Below are positions 44,739 to 53,155 of a DNA stretch of 64,000 bases, piece by piece. Source of the stretch: Streptomyces hygroscopicus subsp. hygroscopicus (GTDB lineage Bacteria > Actinomycetota > Actinomycetes > Streptomycetales > Streptomycetaceae); the NCBI RefSeq assembly GCF_030269125.1, contig NZ_BSSM01000007.1:1-64000 (forward strand), given 5' to 3'. Made by a program: the position numbers and the translations under genes. Below the pieces are notes generated by a model. The model was given only the letters and a program-made list of their open reading frames with translations. It had not been told where the DNA came from and searched no databases. Every line of letters starts with the position of its first letter. Positions within the stretch are counted from its first letter, which is position 1.

Positions 44739-45533
44739 ATGATGGGACCAGCACACTCACTGTCGGGAGCCGCGGCCTGGCTCGGCGTCGGAGCGGCAGC
44801 CGCCGCGGCCGGGCACCCGATGCCCTGGCCGGTCCTGCTGGTCGGCGCCCTGATCTGCGCCGGCGCCGCGCTCGCCCCGGACCTCGATCACAAGGCGGCC
44901 ACCATCTCGCGCGCCTTCGGGCCGATCTCGCACTGGCTCTGCGAGATCGTGGACAAGCTGTCCTACGCCGTCTACAAGGCGACCAGGAAGAAGGGCGACC
45001 CGCGCCGCTCCGGCGGCCACCGCACGCTGACGCACACCTGGGTGTGGGCGGTCCTGATCGGCGCCGGTTCCTCGGCGGTGGCGATCACCGGGGGGCGCTG
45101 GGCGGTACTGGGGATCCTGTTCGTGCACATGGTGCTGGCCATCGAGGGCCTGCTGTGGCGGGCGGCGCGGGGTTCCAGCAGCGACGTGCTGGTCTGGCTG
45201 CTGGCGGCGGCCTCGGCGTGGATCCTGGCGGGCGTGCTCGACAAGCCCGGCAACGGCTCGGACTGGTTGTTCACCGAGCCCGGTCAGCAGTACATGTGGC
45301 TGGGGCTGCCGATCGTGCTGGGCGCGCTGGTGCACGACATCGGGGACGCGCTGACCGTCTCGGGCTGCCCGATCCTGTGGCCGATCCCGCTGGGTCGCAA
45401 GCGCTGGTACCCGGTGGGCCCGCCGAAGGCGATCCGGTTCAGGGCGGGCAGCTGGGTGGAGCTGAAGGTGCTGATGCCCGTGTTCATGCTGCTCGGGGGG
45501 ATGGGCTGCGCTGCGGCCCTCAATGTGATCTGA
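44739..45533 (+). CDS. membrane-bound metal-dependent hydrolase (YdjM-like)
   Basis: 264 residues with about five membrane segments. The conserved metal-ligand motifs are GPAHSLSG at the N-terminus, APDLDHKAATISRA and SGGHRTLTHTWVWA (HRTxTH). The family includes LexA-regulated YdjM; the catalytic role is not well established. GGGGAGCGGCC precedes tandem ATGs. Divergent from the helicase. Confidence 0.85.
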   Translation: MMGPAHSLSGAAAWLGVGAAAAAAGHPMPWPVLLVGALICAGAALAPDLDHKAATISRAFGPISHWLCEIVDKLSYAVYKATRKKGDPRRSGGHRTLTHTWVWAVLIGAGSSAVAITGGRWAVLGILFVHMVLAIEGLLWRAARGSSSDVLVWLLAAASAWILAGVLDKPGNGSDWLFTEPGQQYMWLGLPIVLGALVHDIGDALTVSGCPILWPIPLGRKRWYPVGPPKAIRFRAGSWVELKVLMPVFMLLGGMGCAAALNVI

Positions 45534-45565
45534 GCCCGACCCGCGGTTCCGGCGGCGACGCCGGA

Positions 45566-45829
45566 TCAGGTGGCGTCGCCCGGGTCCGCCCCGCCGTAGC
45601 GGCGCTCGAAGCGGGCGATGCGGCCCTCGGTGTCGACCGTGCGGGCCTTGCCGGTGTAGAAGGGGTGGCTCTCCGAGGAGATCTCCACGTCGATCACCGG
45701 GTAGGTCTGTCCGTCGTCCCAGTCGATGGTCTGCTCGCTCTGCGCGGTGGAGCGGGTCAGGAACGCGTAGCCGGCGGCGCGGTCGCGGAAGACCACAAGG
45801 TGGTAGTCGGGATGCTTGTCCTGCTGCAT
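45566..45829 (-). CDS. rpmE2: ribosomal protein L31, zinc-free type B
   Basis: 87 residues with HPDYHLVVFRDRAAGYAF, YPVIDVEISSESHPFYTGKA and RFERRYG, all standard for type B L31. No cysteines are present, so this is the zinc-independent paralogue that replaces zinc-binding L31 when zinc is scarce. Such genes are usually repressed by Zur, but no Zur-box-like dyad (TGAAAATGATTTTCA form) is seen in the 60 bp upstream. Confidence 0.95.
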   Translation of the reverse strand: MQQDKHPDYHLVVFRDRAAGYAFLTRSTAQSEQTIDWDDGQTYPVIDVEISSESHPFYTGKARTVDTEGRIARFERRYGGADPGDAT

Positions 45830-45889
45830 GGCGGCTCCTCGTGCGGGGCGGTCGGGCAGGGCGCGGGCGGGTCGGTGGGGACCCGCGGG

Positions 45890-46360
45890 TCAGCCGGAGA
45901 CGGAGTCCTCGTCCACGATGTGCATCGCTGCCTCCTCGGCGGAGGCGGCGGCGCCGTCGATGCCGACGTCGCTGGCCACGAGAGCGGCCTCCTCGTCCTC
46001 GTGAGCCCCCTCGTCCGGGGCCACCAGCCGGCCGGAGCGGAGGTCGCCGACCTCGTTGTCGAGGAGTTCCCCGTCGGTGCCCTCGCAGTCGCCGATGCCG
46101 TCGTCGTCGGGGACCTCCCGGTCGGGCACCTCCTCGGCGAGGCGTTGATCGAGGGTCTCGCCCGCCTTCCGCTCCGCCGCGGTCACACCCTCGTGTTCCA
46201 CCGCCCACGGCCGCTCCGGAGGAGACCAGCCGCGGTCGAGGGGGTCGTCGACACCGTCGAAGTCCAGAGTGTCCTCGACGTCGAGCACCCCCGAGTCCTC
46301 CCGGATCTCCGAGGGATCGGGCTGGTAGACGTCGTCCCCCCAGCTGTCGGCGCTGTCCAC
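45890..46360 (-). CDS. DUF5709-like acidic protein
   Basis: 156 residues, very acidic. Recurrent features are WGDDVYQPDPSEI at the start and RGWSPPERPWAVEHEG followed by ETLDQRLAEEVPD. It has no catalytic motif or membrane segment. The GTG at 46358-46360 is supported by GGAGGTAGTC. It is 60 bp upstream of rpmE2 and may be co-transcribed with it. Confidence 0.75.
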   Translation of the reverse strand: MDSADSWGDDVYQPDPSEIREDSGVLDVEDTLDFDGVDDPLDRGWSPPERPWAVEHEGVTAAERKAGETLDQRLAEEVPDREVPDDDGIGDCEGTDGELLDNEVGDLRSGRLVAPDEGAHEDEEAALVASDVGIDGAAASAEEAAMHIVDEDSVSG

Positions 46361-46570
46361 GACTACCTCCAGGTGGTGAGGACGGCCGGATACCGCCGGA
46401 AGGGGCGGCGGGCCGTCGGCACACACGGCACGGATGTCACACGGTGTGTACCGGGGGCTTCCCGGGCGAAACCCGAGCCGGTGCCGTTCTCCAGCCTTCC
46501 ACTGCTGCTCACCACCGCGCAACGGCACGGGGCGCGGGCGGCTCCCACCGGGGCCGCCCGCACCGGGTGC

Positions 46571-48352
46571 TCAGCCGTGCCAGGACCGCCACAGGGCCGC
46601 GTACGCGCCGTTTGCCGCGACGAGGTCGTCATGGCTGCCCAGCTCGCTGATCCGGCCGTTCTCCACCACGGCGATCACGTCGGCGTCGTGGGCGGTGTGC
46701 AGCCGGTGGGCGATGGCGACGACCGTGCGGCCGTCGAGGACACGGGCCAGGGACCGCTCCAGGTGGCGGGCCGCCCGCGGGTCGAGGAGCGAGGTCGCCT
46801 CGTCCAGGACCAGCATGTGCGGGTCGGCCAGCACCAGCCGGGCCAACGCGATCTGCTGGGCCTGCGCCGGGGTCAGCGTCAGCCCGCCGGATCCGACCTC
46901 GGTGTCCAGGCCCTCGTCCAGCGCCCGTGCCCAGCCGTCGGCGTCCACGGCGCCCAGGGCAGCCCACAGCTCGGCGTCGTCGGCGCCGGTGCGGGCCAGC
47001 AGGAGGTTGTCCCGCAGGGAGCCGACGAAGACGTGGTGCTCCTGGTTGACCAGGGCGACGTGCGAGCGGACGCGTTCGGCCGGCATCCGGGACAGCTCGG
47101 CGCCGCCGAGGGTGATCCGCCCGTCCCGGGGTGCGTAGATCCCGGCGAGCAGCCGGCCCAGGGTGGACTTGCCCGCGCCCGAGGGGCCGACCAGGGCGAG
47201 CCGGGTGCCCGGCGGGACCCGGAGGGACAACTCGCGCAGCACGTCGACGCCCTCGCGGTAGCCGAAGCGCACCCGGTCGGCGTGCACGTCCCGCCCCTCC
47301 GGAACCATCGACGCGTCCCCCCTGCCTGGCTCGATCTCCCGGACGCCGACGAGACGGGCGAGCGAGACCTGGGCCACCTGCACCTCGTCGTACCAGCGCA
47401 GGATCAGGTTCAGCGGGTCGACGAGCATCTGCGCCACGAGCGCGCCTGTGACCAGTTGGCCCACGCCGAGCCAGCCGCGCAGGACGAACAGGCCGCCCAC
47501 CATCAGGACCGAGCCGAGGACGATGACGTGGGTGGCGTTGATGACCGGGAACAGCACGGACCGCAGCCACAGCGTGTACCTTTCCCACGCGGTCCAGGAC
47601 TTGATCCGCTGGTCCGACAGGGCGACACGGCGGGCGCCCAGGCGGTGTGCCTCGATGGTGTGGCCGGCGTCCACGGTCTCGGCGAGCGCGGCGGCGACGG
47701 CTGCGTACCCGGCGGCCTCCGAACGGTAGGCCGCGGGCGCCCGTTTGAAGTACCAGCGGCAGCCGGCCACCAGTCCCGGCACCGCGAGGAGCACGGCGGC
47801 CGCGAGCGGCGGGGCCGTGACCACGAGCCCGCCGAGCAGCAGCAGGGTCCATACGACACCGATCGCCAGCTGCGGCACTGCCTCGCGCATGGCGTTGGCC
47901 AGGCGGTCGATGTCGGTGGTGATGCGGGAGAGCAGGTCGCCGGTGCCCGCCCGTTCCAGCACGCCCGGCGGCAGCCCGACCGAGCGGACGAGGAAGTCCT
48001 CGCGCAGGTCGGCGAGCATCCGTTCGCCGAGCATGGCACCGCGCAGCCGTACCTGCCGGACGAACGTCGCCTGCACGCCGAGGGCCAGGAGGAACAGCCC
48101 GGCGGTCAGGCCGAGACGCAGCTCCCGCGTACCGTCCGACACCCGCTGGACCAGGTCGCCGAGCAGGTAGGGACCGATCATGGAGGAGATCACGGCCACG
48201 GTGTTCACGGCGACCAGCAGCAGGAAGGCCCGGCGGTGCCGGCGGAACAGTTCGGCGACGTAGGTGCGTACGGTCGAGACCGCGCCGATGGGCAGGGCGG
48301 CGGCGGTCGTCGGGGCCGCCGGGTCGTGCGCCGGTGGTGCCACTCCGATCAT
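46571..48352 (-). CDS. ABC exporter half-transporter B (intact Walker A, altered signature)
   Basis: 593 residues: six-helix membrane domain then an ATPase domain. Walker A VGPSGAGKSTLGRLLAG and Walker B MLVLDEATS are intact, but the signature LSGGQ is replaced by LTPAQ. It therefore pairs with the neighbouring half-transporter, which has the opposite defects. Its ATG overlaps that gene's TGA (ATGA), fitting an obligate heterodimer made in equal amounts. It probably exports a lipid, peptide or drug. Confidence 0.92.
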   Translation of the reverse strand: MIGVAPPAHDPAAPTTAAALPIGAVSTVRTYVAELFRRHRRAFLLLVAVNTVAVISSMIGPYLLGDLVQRVSDGTRELRLGLTAGLFLLALGVQATFVRQVRLRGAMLGERMLADLREDFLVRSVGLPPGVLERAGTGDLLSRITTDIDRLANAMREAVPQLAIGVVWTLLLLGGLVVTAPPLAAAVLLAVPGLVAGCRWYFKRAPAAYRSEAAGYAAVAAALAETVDAGHTIEAHRLGARRVALSDQRIKSWTAWERYTLWLRSVLFPVINATHVIVLGSVLMVGGLFVLRGWLGVGQLVTGALVAQMLVDPLNLILRWYDEVQVAQVSLARLVGVREIEPGRGDASMVPEGRDVHADRVRFGYREGVDVLRELSLRVPPGTRLALVGPSGAGKSTLGRLLAGIYAPRDGRITLGGAELSRMPAERVRSHVALVNQEHHVFVGSLRDNLLLARTGADDAELWAALGAVDADGWARALDEGLDTEVGSGGLTLTPAQAQQIALARLVLADPHMLVLDEATSLLDPRAARHLERSLARVLDGRTVVAIAHRLHTAHDADVIAVVENGRISELGSHDDLVAANGAYAALWRSWHG

Positions 48353-50166
48353 GCGCTCTCCTCGATTTCGTCCAGCTCCTTGAGGGCGTCCAGCAGCGCG
48401 CCCTCGTCGGCCGTGGCCGGTTCGTCGTCCGTCTCCCGGGTCACCACGTGCCGGTACCGGGGCTCGCCGTCGAACAGCTCCCGGTGCGTGCCGCTCGCCA
48501 CGACCTCGTCCTCGTCGACCAGGACGACCCGGTCGGCGAGGTCGAGTAGCAGCGGAGAGGAGGTGAACACCACCGTCGTGCGCCCCGAGCGCAGGCGACG
48601 CAGCCCGTCCGCGATCCGGGCCTCGGTGTGCGAGTCGACGGCGGAGGTCGGTTCGTCCAGCACCAGCACCTCCGGGTCGGTGATCAGGGACCGGGCCAGG
48701 GCGAGCCGTTGGCGTTGGCCGCCGGAGAGGGACCGGCCGCGCTCGGTGATGCGGGCGTCCATCGGGTCGGCGGTGTCCAGGGATCCCTGGACCAGGGCGT
48801 CGAGGATGTCGTCGCACCGCGCGGCCGCGAGCGCGTCGGCGGCCGTGACGGCGCCGGACGTGGGCACGTCGAGCAGTTCGCGCAGGGTGCCGGAGAGCAG
48901 GACAGGGTCCTTGTCCTGGACGAGGACGGCGGTCCGGGCGAGGTCGAGGGGGAGGTCGTCCAGGGGTTCACCGCCGAGCAGCACCGAGCGGCCCGGTTCC
49001 GTGGGGTGCCCGCCCAGCCGCTCCGCGAGCCGTCCGGCCGCGTCCGGGTCGCCGCACACCACCGCGGTGAGCCGGCCGGCCGCAGCGACCAGCCCGGTCG
49101 CGGGGTCGTACAGATCGCCGCGGGGTACGTCCGCCCGGTCCCCGCCCGGTGCTCCCTGGACGCCTGCCGTCGACCGTCGCAGCGACAGCACGTGCGCCGC
49201 TCGCTTGGCCGAAGGCCGGGAGAACGAGTAGGACATCGCGATCTCCTGGAAATGTTGCAGCGGGTAATTGAGGACCATCACCGAGCTGTAGACGGTGACC
49301 AGTTCGCCGACGGCGATGCGGCCCTCGCGTGCCAGGCGGACGCCGTACCAGACGACCGCGATCAGCAGCAGACCCGGCAGCAGCACCTGCACGGCGGAGA
49401 TCAGCGACCACATGCGGGCGCTGCGCACCGCCGCGTGCCGCACGTCCTGGGAGGCCCGGCGGTAGCGGTCGAGGAAGAGTTCCTCGCCGCCGATGCCGCG
49501 CAGCACCCGCAGTCCGGCGACGGTGTCCGAGGCCAGTTCGGTGGCTCGGCCCGCCTTCTCGCGCTGGATGTCGGCGCGGCGGGTGGCGCGCGGCAGCAGC
49601 GGCAGGACCGCCAGCGCCACGACGGGGAGTCCGGCGGCGACGACCGTGCCGAGCGCGGGCTGGTAGACGAGGAGGCCGACGCAGACGACGACCACCGTCA
49701 GTGCGGCGGCGGTGAAGCGGGAGGCGGCCTCCACGAACCAGCCGATCTTCTCCACGTCACCGGTGGAAACGGCAACCACCTCGCCGGCCGCCACCCGCCG
49801 GGTCAGCGCCGAACCGAGTTCCGCCGCCTTGCGGGCGAGGAGTTGCTGGACGCGGGCGGCGGCGGTGATCCAGTTGGTGACGGAGGCCCGGTGCAGGAAA
49901 GTGTCGCCCACGGCGATGGCCGTGCCGCACAGCAGCATCAGACCGCCCGTCAGGGCCAGCCGGGTGCCCGACCGGTCCACGACGGCCTGCACCGCGAGGC
50001 CGACGCAGAAGGGGAGTGCGGAGACGGCGGCGAAGTGGAGAAGGCCCCAGGCCAGCGCCTTCAGCTGGCCGCCCAGTTGGTTGCGCCAGAGCCACCACAG
50101 GAATCGAGGTCCTGAGCGTGCGTCGGGCACGCCCGGGTCGGGATAGGGAAGGTCGTGAATCTGCAT
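48349..50166 (-). CDS. ABC exporter half-transporter A (degenerate Walker A, intact signature)
   Basis: 605 residues: membrane domain, then an ATPase domain. The Walker A position (about 371-380) reads CGDPDAAGRL, without the Lys-Ser/Thr needed for ATP hydrolysis. The signature LSGGQRQRLALARSL and Walker B VLVLDEPTS are intact. It complements the neighbour, so the dimer has one canonical site (partner's Walker A with this signature) and one degenerate site. First gene of the pair. Confidence 0.92.
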   Translation of the reverse strand: MQIHDLPYPDPGVPDARSGPRFLWWLWRNQLGGQLKALAWGLLHFAAVSALPFCVGLAVQAVVDRSGTRLALTGGLMLLCGTAIAVGDTFLHRASVTNWITAAARVQQLLARKAAELGSALTRRVAAGEVVAVSTGDVEKIGWFVEAASRFTAAALTVVVVCVGLLVYQPALGTVVAAGLPVVALAVLPLLPRATRRADIQREKAGRATELASDTVAGLRVLRGIGGEELFLDRYRRASQDVRHAAVRSARMWSLISAVQVLLPGLLLIAVVWYGVRLAREGRIAVGELVTVYSSVMVLNYPLQHFQEIAMSYSFSRPSAKRAAHVLSLRRSTAGVQGAPGGDRADVPRGDLYDPATGLVAAAGRLTAVVCGDPDAAGRLAERLGGHPTEPGRSVLLGGEPLDDLPLDLARTAVLVQDKDPVLLSGTLRELLDVPTSGAVTAADALAAARCDDILDALVQGSLDTADPMDARITERGRSLSGGQRQRLALARSLITDPEVLVLDEPTSAVDSHTEARIADGLRRLRSGRTTVVFTSSPLLLDLADRVVLVDEDEVVASGTHRELFDGEPRYRHVVTRETDDEPATADEGALLDALKELDEIEESA

Positions 50167-50329
50167 GACGTCCAGAGGGCTCGTGACAGGGTGTCAGGGA
50201 AGGGCGGCAGCCGGCGGGGCGGCCCGGGACAAGCCGTGAAAGGTTCGCTTCGCAGAGTCAGCGATTTCAAACGGTTTTCTCGTCGACCTGGCGTCATGCC
50301 GGCATGGCCGGACGCGTAGAGAGGGCGTG

Positions 50330-50878
50330 CGGCCCTCGGAACCCTGCCCCTGACGACCCTTTCCGCCTGCGGCACGGCCTCGTCCACCGCCGCACCGGGC
50401 CACGAGGACCGGGACCCGGCCCGAGTCCGACGTGGCGCTCTACCTACGGCAGGGCAGCGGCCGGCAGCAGGTGGGCGGTCGGCCGACGCACAACGGGCGG
50501 CGCGGCTGGACCCCCGACCACCACGAGGACGACAAGCGCGGCCCGGTCCGCGTGTCCACGCTGTCCTCCGAAGGGCATACGCTCGCCGGTCCCGGGAGCG
50601 GCCTGCCGTACGACCACGACATCTACGCCTGCGCGTCCCCGAAGGAGCGGCCCGAGGCGTACCAGCACGACTTCGGTCACGTCGTCACCATCGACCGCGG
50701 CCGGGTACCGGCCCCCGCCGCGCGCCGCCACCCGCCCCTGGGGCGCGGCCATGGGGGGCGGTGTCCGGTTTCGTACCCGGCCCACCGCGGCGGCACCCCG
50801 GCCCGCGTGAGCATGCCGAGGAACGCCATGGAGGTGCTGCTGCGCACGCTCGCCCGGCCCGGCACCCTGTGGTGGTGA
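50330..50878 (+). pseudogene. probable decayed lipoprotein gene
   Basis: One frame from about 50332 reads ALGTLPLTTLSACGTASSTA, a lipobox-like LSAC, but has no start codon after an in-frame TAG. A second frame then carries protein-like sequence (VRVSTLSSEGHTLAGPG and YDHDIYACASPKERPEAYQH). The two need a frameshift to join. I do not recognise the family. The gap between it and the exporter start (50167-50329) presumably holds the exporter promoter. Confidence 0.4.
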
Positions 50879-50920
50879 GGGGGGCCGGGCGGATCTCGGC
50901 GCCTGACGTTCGCGCGCCCG

Positions 50921-52927
50921 TCAGTTGTCCGACGAGCCGCCCTGGGGCGCCGACGACGGTCCCGCCGTGACGGCCGAGCCGATCACGTCCACATCGTTGG
51001 AGCGGACGTAGGCGATCCGGTGGTCGAACTGGATCTGGTAATAGGTCTCCTCGCCCTTGACCACCGGCTGGGGCGTGTCGACGAAGGTCGAGCGCGGGAC
51101 GAAGGAACTGTCGATGGTGCCTTCGGTGACGTACCGCTGGCCCGCGCGGAAGTGGTAGGGGAGCGGCGCCTCGGGCTCCTCCTCCATGCCCTCCGGGTAG
51201 GCGTCCTCCTCAGGGAGCGCGCGGCCGAAGACCGGGATCTCGTCCAGGCCCTCCCTGGGCGTCACCATCTTGCCGGCCGCACCCACCGCCGTCTCCTGAT
51301 TCTTCGGGTTCTTGAACCATGCCTTGCGACCCTGGTACCAGACCGCGGTCCAGTCGCCGCGGCGTTCCGCGACGGCGAAGGTCTGGCCGGCCGAGGCGCG
51401 CGCCCCCAGGTCGTCGACGTCCAGTGTGGAGGCCGCGCCGTCCGGATGGCGGCCCGGGTCCTGGATCAGCGGCGCCTTCTCGTCCGGGCGGGTGTACATG
51501 CGTACGGCGCTGGAGCCGTGCTTCGGACATGTCGCCCCGGCCTTGCGGCAGCCCGTGAACCTGGGCGAGTGGGTGGTGTAGTCCGGCAGGATCGTCACCA
51601 TGTCGCTGTCCGGCCCGGCGGTGGCCTTCAGAGGCGCGCCGAGGAGGTCGAAGTAGTGGCGCCAGTCCCAGAAGGGGCCCGGATCGTCGTGCATGTCGGG
51701 GATGGAGTCGCCGGTCGGCGAGGGCACGTTGTCGTGGCCGAAGATGTGCTGCCGGTCGAGCGGGACGTCGTACTTCTTCGCCAGATAGCGCACCAGGCGT
51801 GCCGAGGTCCGGTACATCTGCTCGGTGAACCAGGTGCCCGGCTGCCGGAGGAAGCCCTCGTGCTCGATACCGATGGAGCGGGCGTTGACGTACTGGTTGC
51901 CGGAGTGCCAGGCCTCGTCCTTGGTCTGGACGTGCTGGGTGATGTGGCCGTCGCTGGAGCGGATCGAGTAGTGCCAGGACGCCTCGGTCGGGTCCTGCAC
52001 CGTCTGGAACATGCTGGACAGCTTGGCCTCGGTGTCGTGGATGACGATGTACTCGATCTTCTGGTCGCGCGGCCGGTCGGCGAGGTCGTGGTTGCCGTAG
52101 TCGCCGTCGTCGTCGATCTCCTCGTACGGCGCCGCGAGCCAGTCGCAGGACACCTCGGCCGGGCACTCCGTCCCCTTGGCATGCCGGGGCTTCTCCGTGC
52201 GGACGGTGTGGGGGCGCACGGAGGGACTCGCGGGCAGGGAGACCTCCTGGCCCTCGGCGGTGGTGCGGTGGGCGCCCTTGCGGATCACCGAGAAGACGTC
52301 GTTCGCGTACATGGCCGCCGAGGTGACGTCAGGAGTGCCGGGGAAACGTTCCACCGCCTCCCACCAGTCCGCGGGATCGTCGCTGAGGGGCTTGCCCAGC
52401 TGCCGCTGGGTGGCCGCGAGCAGAGCGGCGCCGCCGCGCACATTGGCGCTGGCGTCCGTGCGCAGCCGCCCGGCCGGGGCATCGGTCAGCCGGGCGGCGC
52501 GCTGGAGGTCCGCCGGCTTCACGGCACGGCCGGCCAGGACACCCTCCGGCCGCGCGGCGGGCGCGCCCGCCGCGCCCGCGCTGGGCTGGAGCGCGCCACC
52601 GCCCTGGATGCCCGGGGAGGGCGACTCGGCCGGGAACCGGCTGGTGTCCACCAGGTGCATCGGCCCGTAGCCGCCCGCGACGCTCGGGGAGCCCGGATGG
52701 GCGTCCCAGCGGGTCTGCACATACGACACGCTCATGAGCACACTGCGCGGCACATGGAAGTCGTGGGCGGCGTCGGTGAAGGCGACCTGCAGACGCTGCT
52801 CCGGCGCCTCGTCGTCGGTCATCGGGGTGAGCAGCAGCGGCGCCAGCAGGGCCGCGAATCCGATGGCGCAGGCGGTCCGGCGGCACACGCGGCCGTTGGG
52901 GACACGTGGGACGGTGGGTCTTCTCAT
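50921..52927 (-). CDS. large exported N-acetylmuramoyl-L-alanine amidase
   Basis: 668 residues. The N-terminal signal or anchor is TACAIGFAALLAPLLLTPM. A 240-residue N-terminal region (LMSVSYVQTRWDAHPGSPS) has the look of a lytic or scaffolding domain. Then comes an amidase_2 catalytic domain: EYIVIHDTEAKLSSMF, WHSGNQYVNARSIGIEHEG and IFGHDNVPSPTGDSIPD. The C-terminus has two SH3-like segments (FAVAERRGDWTAVWYQGRKA and QIQFDHRIAYVRSNDVDV). ATG at 52927 is preferred over an upstream TTG because GGAGACCCGTGCC precedes it. Confidence 0.85.
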   Translation of the reverse strand: MRRPTVPRVPNGRVCRRTACAIGFAALLAPLLLTPMTDDEAPEQRLQVAFTDAAHDFHVPRSVLMSVSYVQTRWDAHPGSPSVAGGYGPMHLVDTSRFPAESPSPGIQGGGALQPSAGAAGAPAARPEGVLAGRAVKPADLQRAARLTDAPAGRLRTDASANVRGGAALLAATQRQLGKPLSDDPADWWEAVERFPGTPDVTSAAMYANDVFSVIRKGAHRTTAEGQEVSLPASPSVRPHTVRTEKPRHAKGTECPAEVSCDWLAAPYEEIDDDGDYGNHDLADRPRDQKIEYIVIHDTEAKLSSMFQTVQDPTEASWHYSIRSSDGHITQHVQTKDEAWHSGNQYVNARSIGIEHEGFLRQPGTWFTEQMYRTSARLVRYLAKKYDVPLDRQHIFGHDNVPSPTGDSIPDMHDDPGPFWDWRHYFDLLGAPLKATAGPDSDMVTILPDYTTHSPRFTGCRKAGATCPKHGSSAVRMYTRPDEKAPLIQDPGRHPDGAASTLDVDDLGARASAGQTFAVAERRGDWTAVWYQGRKAWFKNPKNQETAVGAAGKMVTPREGLDEIPVFGRALPEEDAYPEGMEEEPEAPLPYHFRAGQRYVTEGTIDSSFVPRSTFVDTPQPVVKGEETYYQIQFDHRIAYVRSNDVDVIGSAVTAGPSSAPQGGSSDN

Positions 52928-53155
52928 GGCACGGGTCTCCAAACATGTTCATCGCGCTCTTCGCCGCCAGGACAAAGGAGTTGCCCCTGACAACCACCCC
53001 TCGTACGTTTCCGTGGTCCGCGTGTCCCGTCGCGCCAACCGTCACCGGGGTGGACCAGCGGCCCGGCAGAGGCCACCCGGTCGGCGGCAGCGGCTGCGCT
53101 CCGACGGCCCGTCAGTGCGGGACCCCCTGCGGGCCGCTGACGGGGGACATCCGGC

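Noticed and set aside
41750..49231. A plus-strand open frame of about 2490 codons across the region
   Set aside because: It is antisense to the thioesterase, helicase, L31 and ABC genes, has low-complexity composition and no family similarity. High G+C leaves few stops on the opposite strand.
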